From Nigrospora sphaerica (Eukaryota > Ascomycota > Sordariomycetes > Amphisphaeriales > Apiosporaceae), in NCBI GenBank assembly GCA_018287875.1, contig JAGVVL010000017.1:2728001-2792000 (forward strand): a stretch of 64,000 nt of DNA. The letters run 5' to 3'. Each line of letters begins with the position of its first letter. The stretch's first letter is position 1. This document shows positions 1 to 12,480 of this stretch, piece by piece. The translations under genes and the position numbers were made by a program. Below the pieces are notes generated by a model. It saw only the letters and a list, made by a program, of their open reading frames with translations. It searched no databases and had not been told where the DNA came from.

Positions 1-3000
1 GGGCCCCGCATACCCAACCCGGTAACCTACGCAAGCACGCCGCGACGGCCGGCCACCGAATCAAGTCGTACACAGTAGCAGCCGTCCCATGGGAAAGAGG
101 CCTGGAATTGCCCCTTCTCCGAAACCGCGCGCTTCGATAGAGTATCGTGACCTCTTTCATTAGGCGTTCCCCCGGGGGCGGCAAAAAACAAGCGAGGTAT
201 CGCGCTCCCCTCCCACCCCCGCACGATAGACCAGCCGTGAGCAGAGAAGAATGTTAAGCTGGTGTGTCCGCCAAAACGAGGGAGGGCATGGTGGATGCCG
301 CGTTGTCGGCGCGGCTCGGACTCTGCGGACGGGACGTCTGGGTCCCGACCAACCGAGGACCCTCTTGTGTTGGTTTATTTGCGTGACAGGAACGAATTCC
401 ACGGCCTAAGGAGAGGTAAAGAAGGCTCCGGATAGCCCCGAGGATTGCTTCAAGTCTCAACCTCGCTTCTCAATGTCCTCACTGGCTTGTACGGCGTCGT
501 TCTCCTGCCAGTCGCGATCTGCGAGCGATAGCGTGACTACACGCCGGGCTAAGTGACGCTGTTAGGCCCTTTCGTCATCAACCAACCCTGAAGCCGAGGA
601 CGTGGTCCGCAGTCTGCTCCTCACTTGTATGTGTAGCGCAACACAGGCTCTACAAATATAGGAAACTCACTAAAAGCGGCAAAGGGCAATGGCGGGCTTC
701 CATGGCGGAAATACTATCAAACTTAGATAGAAAGGGCCGCAAGGGGAACTTGTGGTTGTTACCCGCGTCCCCTGAACCATATCCGTCCCGCTTCGGCTTC
801 CATGCCCCTACTGTAGCCAAGCGCCTCGGTCTTTGTTATTCTCCAACTCGATTGCATGGCCTGGCATGGCCTGGCATGGCACATCGGAACGTCCTGTAGG
901 AACTTGACGTTGTGTTACACGGTTCTGCTGCTTAAGCGGCTCGAATTCGGGGCCGTCTTTTGGGATATAAGTAGCAGCTGTGGTCATCTTTTATAGCAAC
1001 GCCGTTACACTGCGCCATACGAGCACCCGATAATTACTTAAGCTAGCTTAAACAGTTGTAAAGGGCCTCGGTAGCTTGAAGCGCCCAGGCTAAGCTCACC
1101 AAGAGCGAGACTAATAATAGCGTTAGTTATCAGAACAGACAAACCCTAGGGGAAAGGGAGTCTGGTGGAAAGATGCCGTCTTTAGGTCAATCCTAATAGT
1201 GTGGCCGCACGTCCCAGAGGAAGTTATCTCAGCCGAAGACGTGTGGATAGCCTTGGTTAAGGGTCGCAGCACGCAGACGATAGAAACGAGGCTGAAAACT
1301 ATGAGAAAAAGAGTGTGTATAAATGAAGTGAAGTGGACAGACTGTTATTCTTGTCCATAGTCGATGGGCCATGTCTGTCTGCAAGCTATGAACCGGAAGA
1401 GTGCTCCTTTTAAGGTGGAATACCTTGATCAAGGGTCAGGGCGTTCCGCTCTGGCCCCGTCTCATTGTTATAGTTACTTTTATATAGTGACTTATATCAA
1501 AGGTAGAGCCTCGAGATTCTAGCTAGTTTAACTGGCCTATTATGGCTTAATATTTAGAACTTCGAATTTAACTATTATCCCAACAGGCCCGGTGTGGCAC
1601 TGGAGGGGGCGTGGCAAGCGAAAGGTTCAAGGTTGTTCGTTAGAAAAGACAAAGGAAAGGGCCAGAGATGGCGGTCTATATACTCGTAGCTGGGGAGGAC
1701 CCCCCACATACTCCACTGGTTCTGAGTAGGTTCCTGTAGCTCCTCACGTGACCTGACAGGCGAATCTGGTGATAGCCTCATGTTGCCACACCCGGGAAAT
1801 GGGAATTTTAGTTTTATAGCCTAATCTGACCAATCAAAAAACAGCTTCACAGAAAGGGAGGCTCAAAAAGACTTGCGCCACACTTTAAGTACGCCACGGC
1901 CTATACGGAACGCTCCAGGTAACAAGTTCATCTGAAGTTCTAAATTACTGCCGGCGACGCGCTACAATTTGCATTTTCCGAACCTGTTGGGGTGACCCTC
2001 GATGGCCGTGCGGACTTCATTCTAGCAAGGACAGCTAACCGCGACCCGGACTAATTTGGTGATCAAATCAATTTCCCCGTACAAAGCATCTTATAGAATT
2101 CTATTTGTCATGTGGTCCGTCGGGCCAGCCTTTACCATATGGACTGATCCGGCTGGTATATAGAGACCAGCTCCTGTTGGCGAACAGTTTATCGAGTTCT
2201 CTGTACGTAATCGAGCCCTAGACGGATGTATAGTTCAGATACAATGAAGATAAGCCTTGCCTAGACGCGTGAAACATCTATATCTAGAGCATAGATGCTA
2301 TAATCGTGTACGTGGATGATCAGAGGCTGACTGGTGGATGCCGGAGTAGTCATGACGACCAGCGGATTTGGTATGGAGAAAACCTGCACCCCTGGACTTT
2401 CAAATATTTGAAGATAGACAATTGACAATTAACATGCCAGGGTAGATTCCGGGGCCTTGCATAGGTCGAGATGGACTCACGAGAAGATGTTTGACGTGGG
2501 GAGTGATTAAGAAAAGAAAGAGAGCGGCAGGTACTTGGGCCTCCAGCAAGGAAGAAATACCAGTGTAGTCCCAGTCAGGTGATCATGAAATGATTATTGC
2601 AACAGCATATACCTTTCGTTCAGCCAGTCTTTGATGTGTACCGCCGCCGCCACCTCCAACCGCATAGCGTCCACATGTCCAGCTGATGCGAGTCAGGCTT
2701 TGCCGCGGACCCACCATCGGGACGACCGGTATCGATCGGGTCCTTCAGGTGGCACTCGCTGTCGAAGTCCATGATGTAGAGCTGGCAACCAGTCGTCTTC
2801 TTCTCCAGGCTGGCCTTTCGTCAAATAACATCTCCGAAGCACGCCTGACAGTCCCAAAAGGCCTTCAGATACATTGGCCACTTAGACTAAATCGGTATCC
2901 CTATTAAGCAAAGACTAACCTTTTAAAGTTTAAATGTTTCTTCAGTATACATTACGGCCACTATTTGAAGGAAAATCGCGTATTCCACTTCTTATACTAT

Positions 3001-3002
3001 AT
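1..3002. other. Intergenic/gene-poor left end
   Basis: I see no supportable gene here. The longest open frames are 60-80 codons, lie on both strands and show no signal peptide, domain motif or consistent splice signals. The DNA is less GC-rich than the coding blocks further right and contains many TA-rich stretches (around 1470-1560 and 2210-2300). That could reflect RIP-type decay or ordinary intergenic DNA. A short direct repeat of a 10-base unit (catggcctgg) occurs near 855-880. Confidence 0.6.
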
Positions 3003-4299
3003 CTAAAGAACTGCGATGCAGGCGTAGGTGTTGGCGAACAAGCCGGTGCAGTCAGATTTCGCACTAGTAAGATCGTTAGCCTCTGTATCTGGAAAGTACG
3101 CAGGGTTTTATAGAAACGCATGTCAGGGTTGGAAGGGCGGCTTACGCGGGGTTCCAGGAGATGAATTGCTGGGTCGTGATCTTCTGGGCGCTCGCAATCT
3201 TGGCACACGAATCGCCGGATTTCACGAAATAGAACGACTTGCAGTTGGGGGTCATGCCTTGCCAACTCGTTAGCATGAAGCATTCGCGTGCATGGCGCCG
3301 GGGCCCAACTCACCGGATTGCGTCGGCGTCGGCGTCGCGATGCCGTTTCCAGGCTTGGTCGTGGTGGCCGGAGGCTTGTAGTCGGTCGTGCTCACGCAAA
3401 CGTAAACGTTGGCCCACAGACCGGAGCACGAAGAGCCCCCGACCTGGGGGTTCCAGGTGGTGAACTGGCTCAGGGTGATGCTGTTCTTGTCCGCGATGGA
3501 CTGGCAGTAGTCGCCCGACTTGACCTGGTAGAACTTGTTACAGTTGCTTACCATACCGGGCTGAATCGGAGTGGGAGTCGCGATGCCGTTTCCAGGCTTG
3601 GTCGTGGTGGCCGGAGGCTTGTAGTCGGTCGTGCCCACGCAAACGTAAACGTTGGCCCACAGACCAGAGCACGAGGAGCCCCCGACCTGGGGGTTCCAGG
3701 TGGTGAACTGGCTCAGGGTAATGCTGTTCTTGTCCGCGATGGACTGGCAGTAGTCTCCCGTTTGGACCAGGTAGAACTTGTTACAGTTGCTCACCATGCC
3801 CGGCTGGATCGGCGTCGGCGTCGTGATGCCATTGCCAGCGGCTGTGGTCGTGCTAGCAGCCTTGGTAGTGGCTGTGGTGGTGGTGGAAGGCACCGTAGGG
3901 GCCGCGGTCACGACGGGTGGCTCCCCGGATGCTTCGACGCAGTAACTCTTCCCCGTGACGTAGTTACCGCAGGTCGAGGTGATGGAAGGATTCTGTGGTT
4001 TGCAGGTTAGAGGAATTCGCCCCAGCTGTGGTCTATCGAGGTGGACATACCCATCGCAGGAAGTCAGCCATCGTGATGCTCCAGGCGGTCGGCAAGTCGG
4101 CGCAGGAGATGCTGCCATCGTTGTCCCACCAGTAGGAGCAGTAAGGGGTGGTGTTGGGGTCGGTTGGGTTGCTGGGCTTTTCGTCCCGCACCTGCTTCAA
4201 GCCTCTGGCCGCCACGTTGTCATTGGGCAAGGCGTTGGCCGACAAGACATTCGCCGCAGCCGTTGCCGCCAAAAGCAGGGTTTTCGTCGAAATACACAT
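3003..4299 (-). CDS. Secreted LysM effector with four LysM modules
   Basis: Predicted secreted chitin-binding LysM protein of 366 aa. Exons 4051-4299, 3314-3992, 3146-3257 and 3003-3063 join in phase. The start at 4299 is preferred because it gives an immediate signal peptide (MCISTKTLLLAATAAANVLS); an in-frame ATG at 4347 would bury it. A divergent LysM (about residues 40-90, with TMADFLRWNPSI spanning intron 1) is followed by a Thr-rich linker (about 105-140). Three more LysMs follow, with the pattern FYxVxxGDxCxxIA...FxxWNPxV...C. Modules 2 and 3 are almost identical at DNA level. No catalytic domain is present, so this is an effector type rather than an enzyme. Known members of the family bind chitin oligomers in the apoplast or on the hyphal wall. 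It lies 3 kb from a KT-type chitinase, a pairing known from other filamentous fungi. Family call is confident; the exact start is less certain. Confidence 0.88.
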
Positions 4300-5493
4300 T
4301 ATGCCAAGGATAGAGAACTGTTGGGGGAAGAGATTGATAATGTGCAATGCGCATCTTTCTACCTTCAGAACGATGGCTGGGACTCTGAGACTTTATAATG
4401 TCGTGACGCTTCAGAGGGTTGCCTCGGGCGACTCTCAACATAACAGGCTGCGACTATTCCATACCTCTCTTCCGAGTGCGGAACGGAACCACGCCACTTC
4501 GGCATAGAGAAAACCGACTATAGCAAGGGTACGCATTCTCGCCATGAATAGATCACCTACCCTTCTCCGTAACGGGTAGTTTACACCGCTGGGCATCTAC
4601 CTTGCGGACATTACCCGCAGCTTGGCGACGTACACAACGTTCAGCCTATAGGCCCTGCAAAGATACCGTGCATAGAAGCGGGTGAAAGGGAAAAGGCTGG
4701 AGGAGCCCTAGCGCCATAAATTCCAGACCTTGGTCCGCTGGGGAGGTCCACCCGACTATTGCTTTATGCTGACTGCCAAGGCTTCAGCTGAGAAAGCTTA
4801 CCCAGTTGCCTAGTCCAGACAAGCATTTCGAATCGGCTGGTCCTTGCGCCAAGAGAACCCTAGAGAACCATTTTTAGGCGAGCGAACGTTTTGCCCGACG
4901 AAGGAACCCGCCCCCTGTCATTTTGCCCGAGGGTGGAGCCCCACCCCTGTGAACCTAGGAGGTAACTATATACGCATCGTACTTTCGGACTATCGACTCA
5001 GACAGTTTATACCCTCGCGTACTAGCGGCCTCCTCTCAACAGCGGTCCGTAAGGTACGAAAAGGGCAGGTGGGGGAGCAATGTATAGCTCAAAAAGAACA
5101 GCACGTGCAAGGGTTGAGAGTGTTTCGCATTCATTGCCCGGAGAATACATTCCCGTGACAGTACAGCATGAAGAGGCTGGCTAAATTATGGTGCCCATAG
5201 CGAATCTATCTAGCAGGGCTATGTTTATGTTTTTTCTTTTACTGCATGCGCATTTGGGGCAAATCGTGACTAAGCATGAGGCACCTCCGTGAGGCTTCCA
5301 CGTTCACGCGGGGTCTGAAGATATTCTATTCCTCCAAGAGTATAATGCTTCCCTAGTGTGAAGCCAGTCCATGATTTTCATCGACCTGGTCAATTTTTAA
5401 GAAAGGAAAAACCAAGGGTGTACGTGACTTCACTAACCTCCCCACAACTGTTCCATCGACCTACACATGTCCTCATCTCCACACTCCCCAAAG
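4300..5493. other. Intergenic region upstream of the LysM gene
   Basis: Holds the promoter of the LysM gene (to its right) and the 3' side of the next minus-strand gene. An open frame at 4844-5158 (+) has no recognisable features and is probably chance. Confidence 0.5.
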
Positions 5494-6348
5494 TTAAGCA
5501 CAAGCAGCGCCAGTCGTCGAGATACTCTCTGCTCTTTTGGCATTTTGGAAGGCGCCCCAATGATTTGCACGCGTCTCTCCTCTAGTTATTACACGTTGAG
5601 GGTCCCGAGGGTCCCGAGGAGCTTGGGGATCAGGGGTTTGGTCAGCATGATAGACGTTGTTTTGCCAATCGGTGACCCTCTGTGTAATGCCTGGGTGAGC
5701 TGCTTCCGTGGAGGGGAGATCGAGGCTCTTGGCGTCTCCATCGCCGCGGAGTTGAACGTCCCAAGTCACAAAATTGACCTTGTTCTCACCAGAGAACTCC
5801 GGCGCAGCCTCCATGGCCGGCATCCGGTAACTTTCGTAGTCGATCTCTCGGGACAGGGCGACCTTTTGTACGGCATCGATAGCGTTTGCGATGTTGGCGT
5901 TAGTCGCGCCGAGATTTTTGCTGAGCTCGTAGAGTCGCGCGCCGACCCTTTCCAGCATAGCTGTGTAGCTGTTGACGCCTGTAATCATTCGGGAGGGTGC
6001 ATTCCATCTAGCAGTGATGTAACGATTGTTGTACATATTTCTCGCTGTGTTATCGACATTCGGCCTCAGTTGGGTTGCGGTAACAATGTCGTAAATCGTG
6101 CCGGCAGTGGTGGCTGCGGCGGCCCGGTTGGTGTACTCGATGAATTGGTTGAAAGTCAAAGTGTCATGAGGCCCGTCCCCAAAGCCATCGCGGCAGATTG
6201 TCAGACCATCTAGGCCATTCGCGCCCAGGTGCTCAATTTCAGCCTGGTATGCGTACCAGATGAACATTCTTTCGTAGGCACCACGGATTCCACCGGCAGC
6301 TGCACAGCCCAGGAGCAGGGCCCCGAGGATGAGGGAGTAGAGCTTCAT
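5494..6348 (-). CDS. Unrecognised secreted protein in the LysM/chitinase cluster
   Basis: Single-exon frame of 284 aa. It starts with a clear signal peptide (MKLYSLILGALLLGCAAAGG), so it is probably secreted. I do not recognise the family. The mature part is helix-rich and polar, with one Cys near the start (CRDGFGDGPHD) and one in the extreme C-terminal tail, and no LysM or hydrolase motif. It lies between a LysM effector and a killer-toxin-like chitinase and is divergent from the chitinase, sharing the 6349-7405 promoter region. The C-terminal about 50 residues are uncertain: the +1 frame across 5590-5660 ends in a tandem stop (TAATAA) after a hydrophobic tail, so a frameshift or unseen splice could give a shorter protein. 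A role alongside the chitinase is inference from position only. Confidence 0.72.
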   Translation of the reverse strand: MKLYSLILGALLLGCAAAGGIRGAYERMFIWYAYQAEIEHLGANGLDGLTICRDGFGDGPHDTLTFNQFIEYTNRAAAATTAGTIYDIVTATQLRPNVDNTARNMYNNRYITARWNAPSRMITGVNSYTAMLERVGARLYELSKNLGATNANIANAIDAVQKVALSREIDYESYRMPAMEAAPEFSGENKVNFVTWDVQLRGDGDAKSLDLPSTEAAHPGITQRVTDWQNNVYHADQTPDPQAPRDPRDPQRVITRGETRANHWGAFQNAKRAESISTTGAACA

Positions 6349-7405
6349 AGTATGAGAGGCTCCGGTTGTTCAAACGAGATGTCTAAAGGGGTTTGATGAC
6401 GGTGCAATAGGAGATACGCGCATAGCAGAGGCACCTGGAAACCGAGCTGTCAACACACACGGCGCAGAAGCAGACGGATGAACTGTCCGCGACGGCACGT
6501 CGTGCGAAATCGAGACCATATACCGCCATCAATCACATAACGGGTTTTCGTTAGCAACCGTGCTATGGTGGTGGATTGGGACTAAGCACCCAGGGCCCTC
6601 ATGCAAAAGCCCCCTGTAGCTGAAAACCGCTTATGCAGGGTATTTTGATTATTTTTACAAATGGGGAAAATGTCGGATTTGGGACAACCAGATCAATCCG
6701 AGGTGGCGTTGGCAAGCTTTGCCGAGGCTTTTTGTCGCCGGTATTGAGCCTGGCCTTTATCCTAAGTATAGGTACAACGTCGTACCACTTAAGCGATGCG
6801 GAGCCTGGCTTCTGTCAGCCGTACCAGATGCCGCTAACCGCTTTTCGCCGAGAGGTACACGATCCCTTTACTGGATAGATCGAGTTTGCGGGACTATTAC
6901 TAGATTCAACCGCCCATTATACCTATTCGAGAAAGTCCCTTAGCGATGGGGAACGCCCAGCCTGGGTGGGGGCAAAACAGTTCCACTGTGTAGTAAGCAG
7001 ATAGCGAATCGTTCAGCTAACCGGACTTCCGCATCGGGAAAGCTGATAAGACTGGATCCTGGCTAAATCGCCCATCCAGTTGATGTCGTGCGCCCCACAC
7101 GATGGGGGCTGGACCCCGTTGGGCCCCTGGAGGGTCTCCCGCACGAATGGAGGGCTAGGCTCCAGCGCGCCTGGACTGGCCTCTGCAAACTACCCCGGAC
7201 ATGCCCCTAGTAACGCTCAAGGTATCTGTAATGGGCCTGAAGTGATGGGGCAGCGATCTGACGAGATGGCCCCGGCGCAATTTGCAGGACGTATCGTAGG
7301 AGCGGAGGTCTGGCTACATATCAGAGGTTGCATTTTCCTCTTCGCTGTGTTGAAGTCGCCAGCAGCGAGCCATTCTCACATCTCCCCCGTTCCAGCTTCG
7401 CAGCC
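6349..7405. promoter_or_regulatory. Divergent intergenic region, secreted protein / chitinase
   Basis: About 1.06 kb separates the two divergent start codons at 6348 (-) and 7406 (+), so it should hold both promoters. Small open frames here have no features. No specific operator can be named from sequence. Confidence 0.45.
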
Positions 7406-10400
7406 ATGGCTGTCCGAATGCGCTCAGCTCTCTTGGCTGTTCTTTCAGTTGTATCCGCTGGCCATGCCCAAACTTTCTATTCCCAGCTGAAGCCATGCCC
7501 GGCAGCCTGCACCGACCCTGACCCGGCCAACTGGGCTGTATACTCATCCACAGACATCCTGCGGACGTGCAACGAGCCCATCCTGCTGGACTTTGCCCTC
7601 CGCATCCCCATCGACAACCCCGACGGGGCCGTCAAGATCCGTGCCTGCACCACCGGGGACGCGTCCACCAGCACCAACGCGCTGACGGGCACGGCACCCA
7701 CGGGCGGCAAAGATGATGTCCGTGTCGCCAAGCGGGACAACAGCACCCTCCTGGATGGGCAGTGTTCTGCACCAAGTGCCGCTGTGACCACGCCGAGCCT
7801 CGCGCGCTGGGGTGCCGTGGATGGGAACGCCCACGACGCATCAGTCGCCATCGACCAGGCCGTTGAGTACTTGAAATCTAGTGTCACCTGCGAGACGACT
7901 ATCGCACTTTCGTAGTAAGTTCACGGCCCTGTGCTTTTTCCGGTTCCCTGCCTGTATCCAGCATGTAGCTCCTGAGCTTGGTCTGTACTGTGAGCTAATA
8001 ATTCGTCCCTTCCGGCTAGTTTCCGAGGAACGATAGTGGGTATATATGTGGGAGGCAAGCTTGAGAGCGCCAGCTTCTCCTCGTCTGCTCATGATCTCTC
8101 CAGTGACATTGCATCCAGGGGGGCCTCTACCCACATGGCCCTGCAGATCTGTGATGACAGCCGCACTTCGGACTTCATTGCCGGTCTGGCCGTCAGCTCC
8201 AGCAACGACATCGCCAGGGTACAGCAGATGATGCTGGCGTGGTCCAAGGGCGACTGCGTGTCGACCTCGGACGCGGCGGAAACTGCGGAGGGAGAACTGA
8301 CATCGCTCAAGACCTTTTCGCACACTGCGGCGGTAAAGATCAGGAATGCCGAATCGATGCCTTTGCTGCGTCCTCGCGCCGACTGTACCACCATCAGGGT
8401 GGATTCGGGAGACTCGTGTGGCTCGCTGGCCCAGAAATGTGCCATCAGCGGCGCCAATTTCGAGAAGTATAACAGTTATAAGAGTGATCTCTGCTCGACC
8501 TTGTCGCCCGGACAGCCTGTCTGCTGTTCGTCGGGAAGCCTCCCCGACGTTCGGCCGAAACCCAAGCCTAACGGAGAGTGCGCTACTTATATCACCAAGG
8601 TACGTCGAAACGAGTTTTGGGGGTTTGGGAGGTTGCCTTGCATTCAAACTCGCGGAGATCAGCATGCTGACAGTTACGGGGTAGGCTGGTGATTATTGTG
8701 CCATGCTCGCTGCCTCCAATGGTCTCACAGTCAAAGAACTTGAAGGGTTCAACAAAGCGACATGGTCCGTACATCCCCCCCTCCGATCAAGCCATAGGGG
8801 ATTCTGCCGTGCTAACACTGCCCAGGGGCTGGAACGGGTGCGACCTGGTGTTCCAGGGAGTCAAAATCTGTCTCAGCAAAGGAACAGTGCCTCTCCCAGC
8901 TCCCGTTACCGGCGCTACATGCGGGCCAACTAAGCCAGGCACTTTGAGGCCCTCAAGCGGACAGAACATGTCCGACTTGAACCCCTGTCCGCTCAATGTG
9001 TGCTGCAACATCTGGGGCAACTGTGGTGCGTACCGTTTTCCCCGCCTTAGTCCACTTTTGGCCATGGCCACTACTGACCCCGATGGCTCCCCCTAGGCAC
9101 CACGGCGGATTTCTGCACCATTTCCAAGTCTCAGAGCGGCAACCCCGGCACTTCTGCCCCCGGCGCCAATGGGTGTGTCTCGAGCTGCGGCACCGACATC
9201 GTCAACAACAACCAGGGCCCGTCGTCCTTCTCCAAAATTGCCTACTTTGAGAGCTGGAACAAGAAGCGGCCTTGCCTGCACATGAACGCGGACCAGATCG
9301 ACTCGTCCTATACCCACGTCCACTTTTCCTTTGCCGACCTCACGACAGATTTTGGCGTGTCCGTCGCGGAGACGGAGCAGTTTGAGAAGTTCAAGAAGCT
9401 CAAGGGGCCTAAGCGCATCTTGGCCTTCGGCGGCTGGGCCTTCTCCACCGAGCCCGCTACGTTCCAGCGGCTCCGCGACGTCGTAAAGTCGGAGCACCGC
9501 GAGGCCTTTGCCAACCAGGTCGTGGCTTTCTTGGACAAGCACGGGCTCGATGGCGTGGACTTTGATTGGGAATACCCTGGTGTAAGTGCCACAGAACTCG
9601 TTTCCCATCCCAGTCGCCACCACTGTGCCCTTGACTAACCATTGTTCTGGTCAGGCTCCCGATATCCCGGACGTCCCACCGGGAAGTGAGGAAGACGGCC
9701 CGAATTATCTTGAATTCCTCAAGCTGATGAAGAGCAAATTAAATGGTCGATCGCTCTCCATCGCGGCCCCCGCGTCGTTCTGGTATCTCAAGGCCTATCC
9801 GATCGGTGATATCAGCAAGGTTGTGGACTATATCGTTTACATGACCTACGATCTTCATGGTATGTCCGACCGGAGGTGTTGTACGGAAGTCGAGCTCACA
9901 AAAGCTGTGCAGGCCAATGGGATTATGCCAACAAGTGGGCCAATCCTGGATGCCCACAAGGTAACTGCCTGCGGTCCCACGGTATGTAACTATACCCACT
10001 TTGCCCAAGTCGTCACAACGTCTAACGAGTGATTCCTGCAGTGAACATGACGGAGACGTACAATGCTCTTTCCAGTAAGTAGAGACACGGCCTGGCTTAG
10101 GAACCTCAAGCTGCGGCGATGGCCTCAGAAAAAGCGATGCTCCATTACCCCTGCCAGCCAGATACTCGGACTGACTGTTCATCGCATCCAGTGATCACCA
10201 AAGCCGGGGTCGCGTCCAACAAAATTATGGTTGGGCTTTCCAGTTACGGTCGATCGTTCAAGATGACGAGCGCCAGCTGCCGGGACGCTCAGTGCACCTT
10301 CACTGGGCCCCAGTCTGGGGCCAAGAAGGGTAGATGTACCGACACAGCGGGCTATATTTCGAACGCCGAGATCGATGAGATCGTGAACTATGGAGGCGTA

Positions 10401-12088
10401 ATGAAGCGATGGTCCGACGATACGACAGATACTGATTATCTCGTCTACGAAAGTGAGTCAACGATGCACCGGTGCGGCTCGCGTCGCAATCGGACTGACT
10501 AACCACGTTGTAGGTACGGAGTGGGTCGCTTACTTGTCGAATGACAGGAAGAAAAAACGGACAGATAAGTACAAGGTACGTGACTCGTCCTGGCGCACCG
10601 TTATGAACTCGTTCTCATCTTTGGGAAGGGATGGAACTTCGCCGGGGTTTCCGACTGGGCTGTGGACCTCCAAGAATATAACGACGGCCTAGCCGACGCC
10701 CCCAGCATTCCTGACGGAGGCTATGATGTCGAGGACACGGACGGTCTCGAACCCGTCACGACCGAGAGCTGCGACAGCACCTACGACAAGCTTGAGGACA
10801 TTCCCGAGAACGTCTCGTCCCAATGTGCGGCGGTGTACATCCTCCAGGTGCTGTCCCAGATGCTGGACAAGGACCTGAAGCACTACAACGACATCATCAG
10901 CGGCGGGTATAACGGGCGCTTCGACACGTACGCCAAAGCCGTGGTGCAGGCGGCGCCGCAGTCGATCCGCGACTTCTACCTGGCGCACGGCAACGACTAC
11001 TTTACGTGCGTGGTACCCGAGGCTTCGACGTGCTGCGGCACCTGCTGGCGGCAGTGGGGCCAGAAGGCGCCCGAGTGCCGGTACTGCGACGGGTTGCTGT
11101 GCAAGAACATGGGCACTGAGTACCACAACCGTACCGAGCCGTGCCCGCCGGACTACTCCCAGATGGGGTGCACGCCTGGGAAGAACTGCGGAGGCACGAC
11201 CATCTACTGGACCCTGCAGAAGGACAAGGAGGACGATTTCTACGCCGCGCTCGAGGCGGACACGGGAATTGAAAAGGGAGACACCACGATCACGGCCATC
11301 AACCACCAGCCGAACCCCGTGCAATGTCACACATATCCCAAGTGCTTCTCAAATGGGTGGGATTTCGGGATCCCGGGTGTGGCCAGAGGGTAAGTGCTGC
11401 ATCTTTCTTGGGTACTGACAGGATACTTCCTGGTCGGAGCTTGGGGGTTTTGATCGTGAATGACCGTGTACTGACTCAAACTCCCGCGCACAGCTATGGC
11501 ACCGACGACGTCTCGAACCCCAAGGACATCATATCCAAGTACCTCGAAAGTACTGCCGACTTCCGGAAGGATCTCATCACGGCGGCGGCCAGCGCGAAGG
11601 GGGGGGCCCGCAATGCATGGTCGAACGCGGACATGGTGGACGCCGTGTCGATCCCGGTGCTGATGATCCACGAGGCGGTCGAGGCGATGCAAAAGGTGGA
11701 CGACACGGCCAAGGAGATCGAGCAGGAGGAGCGGAAGCAGATGATCCTCATGTTCGTCACGGCCTTCCTCTTCCTTATCCCTATCGGCGGCGAGGCCATC
11801 GGCGCCATCTCGGGCTTCGCCAACATTGGGCGCATCATTTCGCTCGCCGGCGAGGCCGCCATGGTGGCCGACGACATCTACACGGTAACGCAGGACGCCT
11901 CGCAGGCGCCCTTCCTCATCTTCGGCTACATCCTAAGCGTCGGTTCCCTCGTCGACGCCGTTAAGATCGGCAAGGCCGCCGACATCCGGCGCCACATGAC
12001 GGACGGCGAGATCGCCAAGCTCGGCGACAACATCGGCAGCTCGATGGGCAAGATTGGCACCATCATGGCCAAGGCCTGCAAGCGATAA
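7406..12088 (+). CDS. Killer-toxin-like GH18 chitinase (subgroup C) with LysM and hevein domains
   Basis: Endochitinase of the killer-toxin-like GH18 class, 1279 aa. Twelve exons join in phase: 7406-7914, 8020-8599, 8685-8764, 8826-9025, 9097-9581, 9655-9859, 9913-9981, 10042-10074, 10192-10452, 10514-10575, 10629-11389, 11494-12088. Order: signal peptide (MAVRMRSALLAVLSVVSAGHA); unassigned N-terminal region to about 285; LysM (about 290-345, IRVDSGDSCGSLA); LysM (about 360-405, GDYCAMLAASNGL); hevein-type chitin-binding domain (about 420-467, Cys-rich); GH18 domain (about 485-865) with catalytic motif DGVDFDWEYPG, acid Glu near 615. The C-terminal 400 residues are Cys-rich, then hydrophobic (FVTAFLFLIPIGGEAIGAIS). 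This architecture resembles the alpha/beta subunit precursor of the Kluyveromyces lactis killer toxin. Secretion and chitin hydrolysis are well supported; permeabilising or antagonistic roles are inference. Confidence 0.93.
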
Positions 12089-12390
12089 AACAACACCCGG
12101 CTTGGCGGGGCGGCCCGTCTTCACTGGCTGGGACGCAACCGGGCTGGGCGGGGCTTGGATTGTAGCATCCGTACATAATGTAGCTTGTTCTGTAGGCGAC
12201 TTTTGCGGGGTGCAACTGTTCTGTCAGTCGACCCTCAGGGACCCACCGATGACACATTCCACCAAATGCGAAGACCCCAGTACCTGAAATAGAGGTCCAC
12301 GTACTAGTACTTGGTACCCTGGCCCCTGTTCGTCTGTAGTGCGAGTGGGTCGCCCAAGGTGGGTTCTACGGGTGTCAGCTTCGGTTCGCT

Positions 12391-12397
12391 TATATAA
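12391..12397 (+). promoter_or_regulatory. TATA-like box upstream of the 12481 gene
   Basis: TATATAA lies 84-90 bp before the ATG at 12481 in an otherwise GC-rich region. The position suits a fungal core promoter, but nothing beyond the motif and spacing supports it. Confidence 0.4.
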
Positions 12398-12480
12398 CGC
12401 CATTGCACCCAACACAAACCATTCTACTCGTCTACCTGGCACTCTTTACATAAACATCTGCGCCCAGACGCTTCACAACC

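Noticed and set aside
4844..5158. 104-aa plus frame in the intergenic region
   Set aside because: No signal, domain or splice support; composition close to random.
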